From Flavobacteriales bacterium (GTDB lineage: Bacteria; Bacteroidota; Bacteroidia; NS11-12g; UBA9320), in NCBI GenBank assembly GCA_020635395.1, contig JACJZV010000001.1:930001-994000 (forward strand): a stretch of DNA of 64,000 nucleotides. Direction: 5' to 3'. Below the pieces are notes generated by a model. The model ran no database searches, was not told where the DNA came from, and was given only the letters and a program-made list of their open reading frames with translations. The translations under genes and the position numbers were made by a program. Numbering within the stretch: position 1 is the first letter of the stretch; each line of letters opens with the position of its first letter. Positions 44,044 to 55,400 of the stretch are shown here, in pieces.

Positions 44044-47000
44044 ATGCGAATTTGCTTTACCATACTTAGCTTTATATGTTCTACGGTTTTTGCATTAGCC
44101 CAAACCCAGGCCGACTTTACAGCCCCCACCACGAAAGGATGTTCTCCAATAACCGTTCGTTTTCAAGATGCTTCGAGTGGAAATATTGTTTCGTTTTATT
44201 GGACGTTTGGCAATGGCAATACCTCCACCCAAAAAAATCCGGCTGCTATTTTTTATAAACCCGGATTTTATGATGTTTCCTTAACCGTTACCGACAATAC
44301 CGGAAAAACCAGTACGGTCACAAAAACAGGTTATGTTGAAGTTTTTGAGCCACCGACTGCTGATTTTACCATGTCAAAAACCAAGGGCTGCGAGCCGCTT
44401 TCTGTAAATTTTACCAACAGCTCTAAGCCGGGAAGTTCGGCATTGGCTACAACCACCTGGGATTTTGGCGATGGAAATACGCTAACATCCAACAATGCTT
44501 CACACGTCTATTCAAAATCAGGTACTTATTCGGTTTCTATTTTGGTAATTGATAAAAACGGATGTCAAAGCAAAATAACCAAAACATCTGCCATAGAGGT
44601 CTTGGCAAAGCCTGATATCAACATTTCTGCCGATAATACCTTTGACTGTACCCCACCATTAGTGGTTAATTTTAAAGATTTGACAAAATATGCCGGAACC
44701 GGAAGCACCTATAGTTGGGATTTTGGCGATGGTAGCACAAGTACTTCTCAAAATCCTTCGCACACCTACACCAGCAAAGGCTCTTTTACGGTAACCCTTA
44801 CAGTGACAAATGCTGATGGCTGTGTTTCTACCCGCACCTTTCCGGCCTATATCAACATTGATGAGATAAAGCCTGATTTTACGGTGAGTAAAACGGAGGG
44901 CTGCGAACCATTGGAAGTTATCTTTACCGACAAAACTACGCCCAATGCCTCTGGGCTGACGTACATGTGGGATTTGGGCAATGGCTCAACACCCCAAACC
45001 AAAAATGCCAAAACCACCTACGGAGCCGGAAAATATACTGTGAGCCTTACCGTATCAAAAGGCGGAAAGTGTGGTAATAAAATTACCAAATACAATGAAA
45101 TTACGGTTTATAAAAAGCCGGATGTTCAAGTATCTGTTAATAAGAAAAGAACTTGCGAACAGCCATTTACAGTGAGTTTTACGGATAATGGGACGGGCAG
45201 TTTTTCATACAATTGGTATGTTGATGGAATACCAAGATCGAACACCAAGAGTGGAACATATACTCTAACCAAATCGGGTACCTATCAGTTTACATTAATT
45301 GGAAAAAATGAATTCGGCTGTCCGGATACAGCATACGAATTCGTTACAATTGATGATTTGATACCCGACATATTTGCCGATGTAGAAGAAGGTTGTGCCC
45401 CGCTGACTGTTAATTTTACCAATAATTCGGAATATCTTGGGTATAAAATGTCGTTGCAAAGTTGGGACTTTGGAGATGGAGGAAAGGAAAATATTTCGGA
45501 CACCACCCAACTGAGTACCACCCACACCTTTACCAAAAAAGGAGTTTATACGGTAAAACTAAAAATTACTACCCCCGAAGGTTGTCAAGGTTTTGCGGAA
45601 AAGACTATCAGAGTGGGCAAAAAATGGGAACCCAACATTGATAGTACCCTAGATACGGTGTGTAATTTGGAAGCATTTCAGATTAAAAATTTAACCAATA
45701 TAGCCTTTAAAGATTCTTTGACAGCCTTGCATTGGAAACTGTATTCTAACAGCACATCTACCGATACTGCCATTACATCAAAAATAAGCAATGGGCACGG
45801 GGAATGGGACTTTAACATGAAAGAACATCATTTAGAAAAAGGGTATTATAACATTAGGCTGATTACAGAAGACAATGGGTGCTTTGATACGTTTATCAGA
45901 GCCAAACGTATCTATGTAAATCCGCCATTGGCAAAATTGGCCGCCCTGCACGATACATGCTCGAATGATACGATAAAATTGAGAAGTTTCTCGAAAGACT
46001 ATGACAGCATAAATTGGACAGTAAACGGCAAATGGTATTCAAATAACACCCATATTGAATTAAATCCCAAAAATGTTAGCGGGCCGATAATCCTGAGTGC
46101 TTTTAATGGCAAATCTGGGTGTATTGATACGGTGAAATTTGTATATACGCCAAAACCAACTTTCCCAAATGGTTTTAGCAAATATGGAGATGTTTGCACA
46201 CCGGCTACTATTAATTTAAAGGCGAGTGCTACAGAAGATTATCTTCAATTTCGGTGGGTAGTTGATGGAAAAGACACCACATTTGGGTCTAAACTAAATC
46301 TTTTTTACGATCAACCCGGAAAACATGTGGTGGAATATGTGGCTTTGGACATCTCTGTAACCGGAGGATGCAAGAAAACCACAATTGATACGTTAATTGT
46401 TGCTGGCCCCACGGTGGATGGAGATTTTGTAGGAAAACCTGCATGTGGCCCTGTTTCAACGCAACTTATAAACAAGAGCAATCCTGCCGACTTCGTAAAA
46501 TTGTACTGGGAAATAGGAACAAATCAAATTCCGATTACCCAAAAAGGTACGATGAACTATGATTTTTACCAACCCGGACCCGACAGTGGTGGATTTTGGA
46601 AAGTAAGCCTTATTGGGGTTGATAAAAATGGGTGTATTGGCCGAAAGGATTTTAAAATGCAAGTTTTTGGGGTGGAAAAGGCCAAGATAAAGGTCTCCCG
46701 TTTTCAGGATTGCAGTGGCCGAAAATTTATTTTTAAGACCGATATACCGGCAAATGTTAACGACAGCAATTGGACATATCTATGGGATTTTGGCGATGGA
46801 ACCCAAAAGGCTAACCAAAAAACAGTAAACTATGTGTTTGCCGAGCCGGGCAAGTACAATGTGAGGCTTTATATAACCAATGAAAATGGTTGTGTGACAC
46901 GACCTGAAGAAATAATAGATATTGACAATGAAGCCCTGAGAGCCAAATTTTATGCAGATAGTTTGGTGAAAGATTGCCCACCACTGCACGTACAATTTGA

Positions 47001-49332
47001 GGATAGAAGTACACTGAACAACCTTAGAAGAATTGTAAAATGGGAGTGGGATTTTGGCGATGGAAGCACATCAACAGAGCGATACCCCAAAAAATTGTAC
47101 TTAGAGTCAGGTTCATACAACGTAAAACTAAAGGTAACAGACGAGTGGGGTTGTGTCGATTCTATCGAATATCCAGGGTTCATATTAGTAAAAGGGCCAT
47201 TGGCCACATATACGTTCGATAAAAATAATGGCTGTGTGCCATTAACGGTCAATTTTACTGCAGATACATCGAGAGCAAGTTCATTTAGTTGGGATTTTGG
47301 TGACGGAACGGTTATAAACAACAACTTAAAAATAGCACATACCTATAAGGATACAGGCAGATTTATTCCACTTCTTACCGTTAAAAATCAATATGGATGC
47401 ACCTATACCGCCCCGCCAATCGACACAATCTATGTGCACCCCAACCCGTTTCCTGATTTTGAGTTGACCAAACCTTGTATAAATCAAGCATCGGTTTTTA
47501 CAAACCTCACAAAAGCACAAAATGGGTCAACCTTTACTTGGAATTTTGGTGATGGAAACACCAGCACTGAATCAGCCCCGCAGCATACATACCTTAATCC
47601 GGGAACATATCCGGTAAAAATGACTGTGTTGACCAACAAGGGTTGCAAGGCAGATACCATCAAACAGATAAGTTTAAAAGACATTAAAGCCGATTTTGAA
47701 TCGTTGAGCAAAAAGGTATGCGTGGGCAGTATGCTGAGTGTTTTGGATAAATCAAGAGCCGATAATGGCGTGATGAGTTGGCGATGGATGATTAACGATA
47801 CCTTTGAGTACTACGGGCAAAATCCTCGAATTCAAACTACCAATGTAGGACCCGTAAAAATTCAATTAGCCATAACCGACAATTTGGGATGTAAAGATTC
47901 TATTTTAGACATAAACAAAATAAAGGTGGGAGATACACTGCCGCCACCACCCACCTCACTTTTAAGGGTAAGTGTGATGGACGATTATTCTTATTTGGTG
48001 GACTTTAATAAGAGTAATATTCCCGACTTTGATTGCTATCACATTTTTCATAATGATGGAGAAATTGCCAAGATTACCGACCCCAACGAAACAAGATTTG
48101 AGTTTACCAATCTCAACACGCTGCATAATGTCTATTGTTCAAAAATTGCGGTTGAAAATACATGTGGCATATTCAGCGATTTATTGGCCGATAGCAATGA
48201 TTGCACTGTTGAGGTTTCGGCCAAAGGCGAGCTAAATCAAAGTAGGCTGAACTGGAACGCCTATCACGGATGGGATGAGGTAGAAAAATATTACATCTAT
48301 CGGGAAGATAAAAACCGAGATTATGTCTTGCTCGATTCGGTGGCCGGAAATGTTTATGAGTATATTGACACCAATATTTTATGTTATCAAAAACACAGAT
48401 ATAAAATTTTGGCAAAAGAATATTATGGAAACAATCAAATAAGTTGGAGCGACACCTGCGAGGCTACGCCTATATATGTTAACTCATTGCCCCCAAATGA
48501 GTTGGTTAGAGCCACCGTGGAGTTTGATGATTACATTAGGCTGGAATGGCTGCCCACGCCATATAGCAAAATGCCAATAGACCATTATATTGTCGAAAAA
48601 TCAGGTGATGGAAACAATTACAGCCAAATAAAAAATAACATTCCGGCTGGCACATTATATATCGAAGATAAAAAAGTTGAAGTGGATAGTCAGCCCTATT
48701 TTTACCGTGTTCGGGCGGTAGATGTTTGCAAAGATCAGGCACCATACAGCAATTTGGCGAAAACTATTTTATTGCATGCCGATACTGGAAAATATCAACG
48801 CCCGTGGCTTAACTGGACCAAATACCAAGGGTGGGATGATGGTGTTTCATTTTATGAAATTCAGCGAAAAGAACCCGATGGTACTTTTTTCTCAATGGGG
48901 TATTCGGATGGGGCAGACGATACTATTTTTAATGATAAAGAAACACCGTTAAATGAGCGTCCGAGCTTCTGTTATCGAATTATCGGTTACAAAAATATGC
49001 CCAATGATACAGCTCCACAAATTGTGAGTGTGAGCAATGAAGACTGTATTTGGGTAAGCAGTTGGCTTTGGGTGCCCAATGCTTTTTCGCCCAATGGCGA
49101 TAATTTGAACGATTATTTTGTTACCCCGGGTTGGTACATAAAGGAATATCACATTGCCATTTACAATCGTTGGGGAGAAAAAGTTTTTGAGAGCAACTCG
49201 CTTTATCAAAGTTGGGATGGTAAATACAAGGGCGAGGTGGTAGAAAACGAAGCCTTTGTTTATATTATCAACAGCATTGGCATCGACAATGTAAAACGAG
49301 ACTACAAAGGCACGGTAACGGTTATCCGGTAA
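44044..49332 (+). CDS. Giant PKD-repeat protein with gliding-motility-associated C-terminal domain (CHU_C)
   Basis: About 1762 residues from ATG 44044 (signal peptide MRICFTILSFICSTVFALA-Q). PKD modules are marked by W(D/T/N)FG(D/N)G cores near residues 52, 139, 225, 309 (WDLGNG), 474, 913, 1002, 1083 and 1166, each with a KxCxPLxVxFT-type start such as TKGCEPLSVNFT. Residues about 560-880 are more diverged Ig-like modules. Residues about 1300-1640 are FN3-like (VEKYYIYREDKN, IDHYIVEKSGDGNNY, VSFYEIQRKEPDG). The end is CHU_C/TIGR04131 (WVPNAFSPNGDNLND near 1676, IAIYNRWGEKVF, SWDGKYKGE, GTVTVIR). Such proteins are T9SS-secreted surface filaments or adhesins linked to gliding. The ligand is unknown. 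Confidence 0.9.
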   Translation: MRICFTILSFICSTVFALAQTQADFTAPTTKGCSPITVRFQDASSGNIVSFYWTFGNGNTSTQKNPAAIFYKPGFYDVSLTVTDNTGKTSTVTKTGYVEVFEPPTADFTMSKTKGCEPLSVNFTNSSKPGSSALATTTWDFGDGNTLTSNNASHVYSKSGTYSVSILVIDKNGCQSKITKTSAIEVLAKPDINISADNTFDCTPPLVVNFKDLTKYAGTGSTYSWDFGDGSTSTSQNPSHTYTSKGSFTVTLTVTNADGCVSTRTFPAYINIDEIKPDFTVSKTEGCEPLEVIFTDKTTPNASGLTYMWDLGNGSTPQTKNAKTTYGAGKYTVSLTVSKGGKCGNKITKYNEITVYKKPDVQVSVNKKRTCEQPFTVSFTDNGTGSFSYNWYVDGIPRSNTKSGTYTLTKSGTYQFTLIGKNEFGCPDTAYEFVTIDDLIPDIFADVEEGCAPLTVNFTNNSEYLGYKMSLQSWDFGDGGKENISDTTQLSTTHTFTKKGVYTVKLKITTPEGCQGFAEKTIRVGKKWEPNIDSTLDTVCNLEAFQIKNLTNIAFKDSLTALHWKLYSNSTSTDTAITSKISNGHGEWDFNMKEHHLEKGYYNIRLITEDNGCFDTFIRAKRIYVNPPLAKLAALHDTCSNDTIKLRSFSKDYDSINWTVNGKWYSNNTHIELNPKNVSGPIILSAFNGKSGCIDTVKFVYTPKPTFPNGFSKYGDVCTPATINLKASATEDYLQFRWVVDGKDTTFGSKLNLFYDQPGKHVVEYVALDISVTGGCKKTTIDTLIVAGPTVDGDFVGKPACGPVSTQLINKSNPADFVKLYWEIGTNQIPITQKGTMNYDFYQPGPDSGGFWKVSLIGVDKNGCIGRKDFKMQVFGVEKAKIKVSRFQDCSGRKFIFKTDIPANVNDSNWTYLWDFGDGTQKANQKTVNYVFAEPGKYNVRLYITNENGCVTRPEEIIDIDNEALRAKFYADSLVKDCPPLHVQFEDRSTLNNLRRIVKWEWDFGDGSTSTERYPKKLYLESGSYNVKLKVTDEWGCVDSIEYPGFILVKGPLATYTFDKNNGCVPLTVNFTADTSRASSFSWDFGDGTVINNNLKIAHTYKDTGRFIPLLTVKNQYGCTYTAPPIDTIYVHPNPFPDFELTKPCINQASVFTNLTKAQNGSTFTWNFGDGNTSTESAPQHTYLNPGTYPVKMTVLTNKGCKADTIKQISLKDIKADFESLSKKVCVGSMLSVLDKSRADNGVMSWRWMINDTFEYYGQNPRIQTTNVGPVKIQLAITDNLGCKDSILDINKIKVGDTLPPPPTSLLRVSVMDDYSYLVDFNKSNIPDFDCYHIFHNDGEIAKITDPNETRFEFTNLNTLHNVYCSKIAVENTCGIFSDLLADSNDCTVEVSAKGELNQSRLNWNAYHGWDEVEKYYIYREDKNRDYVLLDSVAGNVYEYIDTNILCYQKHRYKILAKEYYGNNQISWSDTCEATPIYVNSLPPNELVRATVEFDDYIRLEWLPTPYSKMPIDHYIVEKSGDGNNYSQIKNNIPAGTLYIEDKKVEVDSQPYFYRVRAVDVCKDQAPYSNLAKTILLHADTGKYQRPWLNWTKYQGWDDGVSFYEIQRKEPDGTFFSMGYSDGADDTIFNDKETPLNERPSFCYRIIGYKNMPNDTAPQIVSVSNEDCIWVSSWLWVPNAFSPNGDNLNDYFVTPGWYIKEYHIAIYNRWGEKVFESNSLYQSWDGKYKGEVVENEAFVYIINSIGIDNVKRDYKGTVTVIR

Positions 49333-49420
49333 AAAATGAAGTGGTCTTAGAAAATGAAAATCACTAATTAAACGGTGTTGCTTTCTTTTGGTTTATTATT
49401 CTAAAGGTTAATATCCAAGA

Positions 49421-50866
49421 CTAAAATTTTATCAGTTTCGAACCAAAAACAGCTTCATTACTTTCCAATTTAACAATATACATTCCCGATATAAAGTTGC
49501 TTTTTTCTATTCTAATTTGATTGTTGTGGCAAAGAACGTTTTGCAAAATCTTTCCATTCAAATCATAAATAGTGGCACTTTTAATGGAGTTGTTTGCGGT
49601 GTTAAGAATAACCCACGAATCGGGTGTATTCAGAATTTCAAAATTGTTGCTTACTGGGGTAGCAATACTTTCCATTTTATCAAGTGTAATAAGAATATCA
49701 TTGCTCATTGGGCTGTAACCGTATGCATTAACAGCTCTTATTTTTATGTGGTACTTTCCATTGGTTAACCCATAAATAGTGTAGGATTCGAGGGTTGAAA
49801 TTATTTTGGTTGGGTTAAGAAATAAGGACGTTGTGTCTAAATATATTTCATAATAGTCGGCTTCAGAAACCGACAACCATTGAACTTGCACAGAATCAGA
49901 TTTAATTGTTTGGCCATTAATAGGTAAACTTATTATCGGTTTTGTCATTTGATATTTAGTTGAAAAACTCCATACATCCGAGTATTTCGAATCTTCAATA
50001 CCTGTATATCTGCTTTTAGCTCGCCAATAATAAGTAGCTCCAAACTTTAGCCCTTTAAAATAACCGGTGCTTCCATTATAGATGATAGGGTTTTGGAATG
50101 TTTCATCATCTTCCGACAATTCGACAAGTGAAGTGGTGTTACCAATTTTGTTGACAACATAATAATATTGTGTGTCTATTCCGGCAGATAAGTTTGCTGG
50201 TTTGTTTAATGTGGGGTTGGAGGCCACATCAAAATAATAATCATTTTCATATTCTTTGGTTGAATCTTTTGAACCATAATTTAAATATGCTTTGGCATGA
50301 AAATACACACGGCTACCAAACGGATATTTATCTAATTTGAATTGCCTGCTTCCAGAGGTTGATGTGCCTGAAACCGACGTTGCTGCCGCCGAACTAAAAT
50401 CAGAGGTGGTGTCGAATATTCCAATATACTCCAAACCTGAGCCATAATCATCCGTGTTTATGAAAGTTATTGCATCATTTACGGCAGTGCCGCTTGCGGG
50501 CAAGTATGGATACAAAAACTTTTGAGTGGTAAAACTCAAAGTATCCGAATAGGGCGAATATCCATTTGATAATCTGGCTCTACATCTCCAGTAATATGTT
50601 TTATCAAAGCCATATTGAAGTATTTCCCAATCTATGCTTGTAAGTGCAAGAATAGAATCAACCATTTTAAATGGTGAATTAAAATTGGGTGTGGTGTCTA
50701 ATTCAAAGTAATACATCCACCCGTCGGCAACTCCAGCCGACAACTTTAGATAAGTCTTTTGATTTATGTATTTTGTACTGCTATTTGGCTCTAAAGCCAC
50801 GGGTGCTTGGGCATTTGCCAACGAAATAAAAAGACAAGCAAAAACAGAAATGATTAAAGTCTTCAT
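49421..50866 (-). CDS. T9SS type A sorting domain protein with FN3-like modules
   Basis: A 481-residue exported protein (signal MKTLIISVFACLFISLANA-Q). Three or four FN3-like modules repeat the pattern YxxELDTTxxF followed by the hallmark TYYWRCRARLSNGYSPYSD or TYYWRAKSRYTG, typical of bacterial FN3 domains in T9SS cargo. A third module reads YYEIYLDTTSLF followed by YHIKIRAVNAYGYSP. The C-terminal ~80 residues are a type A tail that lacks the usual YPNP start but keeps ATIYDLNGKILQNV and FISGMYIVKLES with a FGSKLIKF end. It converges with the giant PKD gene. A surface-binding role is likely; the ligand is unknown. Confidence 0.8.
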   Translation of the reverse strand: MKTLIISVFACLFISLANAQAPVALEPNSSTKYINQKTYLKLSAGVADGWMYYFELDTTPNFNSPFKMVDSILALTSIDWEILQYGFDKTYYWRCRARLSNGYSPYSDTLSFTTQKFLYPYLPASGTAVNDAITFINTDDYGSGLEYIGIFDTTSDFSSAAATSVSGTSTSGSRQFKLDKYPFGSRVYFHAKAYLNYGSKDSTKEYENDYYFDVASNPTLNKPANLSAGIDTQYYYVVNKIGNTTSLVELSEDDETFQNPIIYNGSTGYFKGLKFGATYYWRAKSRYTGIEDSKYSDVWSFSTKYQMTKPIISLPINGQTIKSDSVQVQWLSVSEADYYEIYLDTTSLFLNPTKIISTLESYTIYGLTNGKYHIKIRAVNAYGYSPMSNDILITLDKMESIATPVSNNFEILNTPDSWVILNTANNSIKSATIYDLNGKILQNVLCHNNQIRIEKSNFISGMYIVKLESNEAVFGSKLIKF

Positions 50867-50891
50867 AATTTTTTGTTTTTACGGAACATCA

Positions 50892-50899
50892 CAAATGTA
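50892..50899 (-). promoter_or_regulatory. Bacteroidota -7 promoter element
   Basis: TACATTTG on the minus strand, 25 nt before ATG 50866 of the FN3-like T9SS cargo. Confidence 0.5.
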
Positions 50900-51030
50900 C
50901 AATAAAGCGATAAATTTTAGTATATAAAACCAGTTCATTGGTTGAACAATGTAGTTTGGAGGCTATAAAACGGTTGGTTTCAATGTTCGCGAACAAATAT
51001 CCCAATGTTTGCTGCATATTCCACAAAAGT

Positions 51031-51065
51031 CAAAAGCCAACCTTTCATTCAAAGGTTGGCTTTTG
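51031..51065 (-). terminator. Rho-independent terminator downstream of porV
   Basis: A perfect 15-bp stem (51031-51045 with 51051-51065) with a 5-nt loop lies 38 nt past the porV stop. T-rich flanks on both sides allow function in either direction. Confidence 0.8.
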
Positions 51066-51103
51066 ATAGTCCTATTGGGCAAAAGAAAATATTTTGTAAA
51101 AAA

Positions 51104-52354
51104 CTACGACTTCGGCTTTGATGAACTTTGTTTGGCAAATTCGTCTAAATTAAATGAAAGTGTAAACCTCAGCGTGTTTTCTAATGGATGTCTTTGTTGA
51201 AAAGGTTTTAGGTAGGCAACATCAATACCAAATACTTGATACTTGATTCCCACTCCTAAGGTCATATATCTGCGACCACCTTTGGTATTTGCCTCATGAA
51301 AATATCCGGCACGAAGGGCAAATTGATTTTCATACCAATATTCCATACCAACATTGGTAATAACCTCTTTCAATTCTTCTTTCAAACCTCCGGGTGCATC
51401 ACCTAATGATTTTAGCATACCTGCCAATGTGGGGTCTTGCGATGTGGAATATTGAAGCGGTTGAACGTAGTGCTTCGTTCCATCATCAAAAATAGAATCT
51501 TGACCCGCAGAATTTTGAACGTAGGCATATTGAGGTGTTGGCACCAATAATTTATTGAAATCAAGACCAAACGAAATTCGGTTGTGGTCATCAATTTCTC
51601 TTTCTATAGATCCGCCCAAACGTAGGTTGGCCGGAAGAAAATCTCTGTTTGCATCGGTGGTATAGGTAATTTTTGAACCCATATTGGTAATGCTGGCTCC
51701 CAAAGCAAATTTGTATATCTCGCCGCTTATTTTAAGCTTGTCGTCTTTATAATAGGCACCAATATCGCCCGCCACGGCACGGCCTGGTCGCACATCAACG
51801 TTGGTGGTTCTTACAGAAACCAAGCGGCTGTTGATGTATCTTGTGGCAATGCCAAAAGAGAATTTTTTCGACAATTGTAATGAATAACCAAAGTCGAAAG
51901 CAAATTCTTTTGGTTCATCAACGCCAGTGGGGTTTCCTAAAATATCGGTAAACTGAATGGTTCCTAAACTGAAATAGCGTAATGAACCTGTAACGGTGCT
52001 TCTGCCTTTATCGCCCACTTTGCTGTATCCAGATAAATAATAAAACCAAATATCAGGAACTAATTGACGAAGCCACGGTGCGGCACCCAAAGATATTCCA
52101 CCATTATCTTCAATAAAAGCCATTTTGCCTGGATTCCAGTGATTTCCGGCTGCATCAGGTTTTGTGGCCACGCCTATATCGCCCATTCCCGCAGCACGTG
52201 CATCGGGTGTAATGGTTAAAAAGGGAACAGCCGTTGTTATAACGTTTCGCTGCCCCAATAAATCATTTTTGCTTATGGTTTGGGCATTTGTTTTCGGCAT
52301 AATTACCAATAATCCGAAAACCGATATGAAAATCTTTACTTTATTTAATCTCAC
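51104..52354 (-). CDS. porV: T9SS outer-membrane protein PorV (LptO)
   Basis: A 416-residue outer-membrane barrel of the PorV/LptO family. PorV carries folded cargo from the translocon to the PorU sortase on the cell surface. Seen: a signal peptide (FISVFGLLVIMPKTNA-Q), then NVITTAVPFLTITPDARAAG, a near-signature motif of the family, MGDIGVATKPDAAGNHWNPGKMAF, WLRQLVPDIWFYYLSGY and FGIATRYINSRLVS. It starts at GTG 52354; no nearby ATG fits. It follows porU by 65 nt on the same strand, the usual porU-porV order, but a -7 element in the gap suggests it can also be transcribed alone. Confidence 0.96.
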   Translation of the reverse strand: MRLNKVKIFISVFGLLVIMPKTNAQTISKNDLLGQRNVITTAVPFLTITPDARAAGMGDIGVATKPDAAGNHWNPGKMAFIEDNGGISLGAAPWLRQLVPDIWFYYLSGYSKVGDKGRSTVTGSLRYFSLGTIQFTDILGNPTGVDEPKEFAFDFGYSLQLSKKFSFGIATRYINSRLVSVRTTNVDVRPGRAVAGDIGAYYKDDKLKISGEIYKFALGASITNMGSKITYTTDANRDFLPANLRLGGSIEREIDDHNRISFGLDFNKLLVPTPQYAYVQNSAGQDSIFDDGTKHYVQPLQYSTSQDPTLAGMLKSLGDAPGGLKEELKEVITNVGMEYWYENQFALRAGYFHEANTKGGRRYMTLGVGIKYQVFGIDVAYLKPFQQRHPLENTLRFTLSFNLDEFAKQSSSKPKS

Positions 52355-52391
52355 AATAATTCTTTCTTGTTATTGTTGTTAACGCAAAGGG

Positions 52392-52399
52392 CAAAGTTA
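52392..52399 (-). promoter_or_regulatory. Bacteroidota -7 promoter element for porV
   Basis: TAACTTTG on the minus strand, inside the porU-porV gap and 37 nt before the GTG start of porV. Confidence 0.5.
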
Positions 52400-52419
52400 T
52401 ATTTTTCTTTTAAAATAAC

Positions 52420-55400
52420 TTATTTTAAAATGACCATTTTCTGAATGGCCTCTGCCTTTTGTCCATCTTCTGTTTTTATGGTTACCTTATATAGATAGAC
52501 TCCTTTAGCCAATGGGTCGCCAAATTCATCGTTTCCATCCCACACTATGTTGCTAAAATGGCTTTGGGAGGCCACTATATTTTCGTGAAAAGATTTTACG
52601 ATTCGCCCACTTATGGAGGTTATTTGAACAAGAACAGTCAGATTTTGTCCGGCCTTATTATGGTCAAAATGAAAAGCGGTGCTGGTGGTAAATGGGTTTG
52701 GATAATTCAACAAATTATCAATAGTGAGCTTATCATCTTTAGCCACCACAAATTCTGTATAATCCTCTGATGAATTGTTGTAAACATCCCATACTCGCAC
52801 TTTGAGGGTATGCCTTCCCGGCTCTATATCGGCCAGTAAGTATCTTATTTCTCCTTCTTGGTATGAATTGAGTTTTGTTTCGTAAAAATCGTTAAGGTTG
52901 ATGATTTTTTCAAATTCGGTTCCTGCATCTAAAATGGCTGTTAAATCTCTGCCAATGCCATTGCCAACGGTGTTGATGCCGTTTTCATCAAAAATTTTAA
53001 CCAAAATGGTGGGGGAGGGGTTTGTAGTTCCTCCAAAAACCCAACTTTCATCGTTCATAAACAAATGAATTTCTGGCCCTGAGGTGTCGGTGGCTGTAAC
53101 ACTCGAAGTTCCACCAACGATAATGCCCGTATCAAAACCTGTGCCCGTAGTAATTCCATTACTCGAAAAGTAAGAGATTTTCCCTTGACCAAAGTTGTAT
53201 GAAATATCTTTTGGAACCACAAATACAAAGGAAAATTTACCACTGTCCACCGTTATTTTGCCGCGATAAAGCACACCGTTCTGCATTTTGAAAGTTGCGG
53301 TAATACTTTTTGGGTCGTTTCCTCTTGTTTGATAATCTATGAATTTGTCAAAAACTGTCGGGTAAACTTCGCCTGTATAGTCAGAAACAAGTTGGTTGTT
53401 TTGGTCTCTGATTTCACCACTTATTTTGATTTTATCAAACGCTTTAAACGTGTCTATTTGTTGAACACCAACAATTGAATCATTGATAGATGTGGTAACC
53501 ACTTTATATTTTGGTATGGCTAACTGCATGGCGGGGTCGGCCAATAGTGCAAAATTTCGTTGGTTTATACTACCCCCCGAATTGTTTTTTGCCGTTATAT
53601 ATATGTCGCCGATTGTTCGGTCTGGGTATTCCAATATGTTTTTATCCCAAATTTTGTCGCTCATTTCACTATTTACACCAAACAAAACCGACCGCATGGT
53701 AGTAAGTAAGCCAATGGCTCCACCGTGTTCATTAAACAACATCAATTCGCCCGGCGAATCTTGTTCGGGGTCGTCATACCGGCTAAGCTCACAAGTGGCC
53801 GTTATCATTAGGGCAAGGGCATCGTAGTTTTGCCAGTTCTTAATTTCTTCGCGGGTCACCACTCGCTCATGAGCTATGCCGCTGCCGCCTCCATGACCTA
53901 AATAGGCAAAAACCAGATTTCCTTTTTCAAATGATTTTGTAACCGCCAAGTTAACATCTGGATATTTTTCTCCACTTCCAAAACTTAGCTGCTCGTATGC
54001 ATCGAGGTAGATTTTTTCAATGTTATAATTTGGTTGTTGAGCGTTTACTTTTTCTGTGGCTTTTTCGCAATCATTAAAATGATAATTACCATCCTCATCA
54101 TCGCCTAAAAAAGTAAGACGATTTACCCAGTCTCCGTGCGAACTGACATCATGGTAATGTATAATTTTATCAACGGCAGTTTTTGCCTGTTCAGCATTTC
54201 TGCAAGGTATTCGGCCAACGGCCACATCAATATCTTCCATACGTAAATTTATGTCATACCAACCCTCCATATCATCAAGTATTCCATAAAACTCATCGGC
54301 ACAATACGATTCTTCCGGAATTAAAACATCTCTGCTCTGGAAGGTCGGGACAAAATTGGTATTCGGCTCAACTTTGGCTTTATAATCGTAGCTGCCATCA
54401 CCAAAAATGAGCACATGGTTTAATGGTTTTGAAGCTAACTGGCCTCTGTCGTAAATCATTTTTAAGAAATTTCTGATAGCCACGGGGTCTTGTTTGCCTG
54501 CGGAAAATTCGTTGTAAATGTCTTTATGGTTGACTACAACAGTGCTTTGCCCGTAGTGCGTGCGATGAAAATCGGCCAATCTGTTGGCCTCTGTTAAAAA
54601 AACAGAGTTAGTGATAATTATAAAATCAGCGGATTGAATGGCATGAAGATTTTGGTTTTTAACCACTGCCACAAAGGTTGCCGATTTTTCATTATTTGGT
54701 TCAAGAAGCACAAAATGAATCGGTGCAGAAGAAGTTGATTTAATTGAAACTCTTGAGTTTCCTTCGTTATAGGTCTCCTGAAATTTTGGGTTATAAAAGT
54801 CTGAAACATCCCAAATTTGGTAGTTTCCTGCCTCAAACAAAAATTTAACTACATTATAGTTTGCTGCTTCTTTGCATTTTGCAATTGTGGTGGGGCTTTT
54901 AATGCCCAAACTCACAGGAACAGCCAACGTGTAATAGTCAATCCAGCCATTTCCCTCACCCACAAGTGAGTATTTATAAAGTATATTGACTTGGTTTGAC
55001 GAAAGATTAAATGAACCTATACCCGACAAAAGTCTTCCAAAGGTATCTTCGTAGCCTCCCCCCACAGAAGATACAGAATTGCTGTATGTGTTTGAGCCGT
55101 TCACATCAATACGTAGTGATGAAACATTTTGAATGGAGCGTCCTAAAAAGCGATGTTCAAAATATCCGGGCAAACTCGTTTCTACACCCACAAACGTGTG
55201 GTCGAAAGATTTGGTAATATCAAAATTAAATGCATCGCCAAACCAATATCTACCACTATGTAGTACATTTTCATCCTCTTGCTCGTGGTGCACGAGCTGA
55301 TAAAAAAAGCTCAGCGAGGTGTCAAAACTATTACCCTGACCACTGGCCAGCTGACTTATCTTTTTGGAAGGTAACCCACCATGAGTCAGGTAAACAAAAG

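Noticed and set aside
50985..50994. Perfect palindrome GTTCGCGAAC between two minus-strand genes
   Set aside because: Only 10 bp with no second copy or conserved spacing to a promoter; too short to support a regulatory call.
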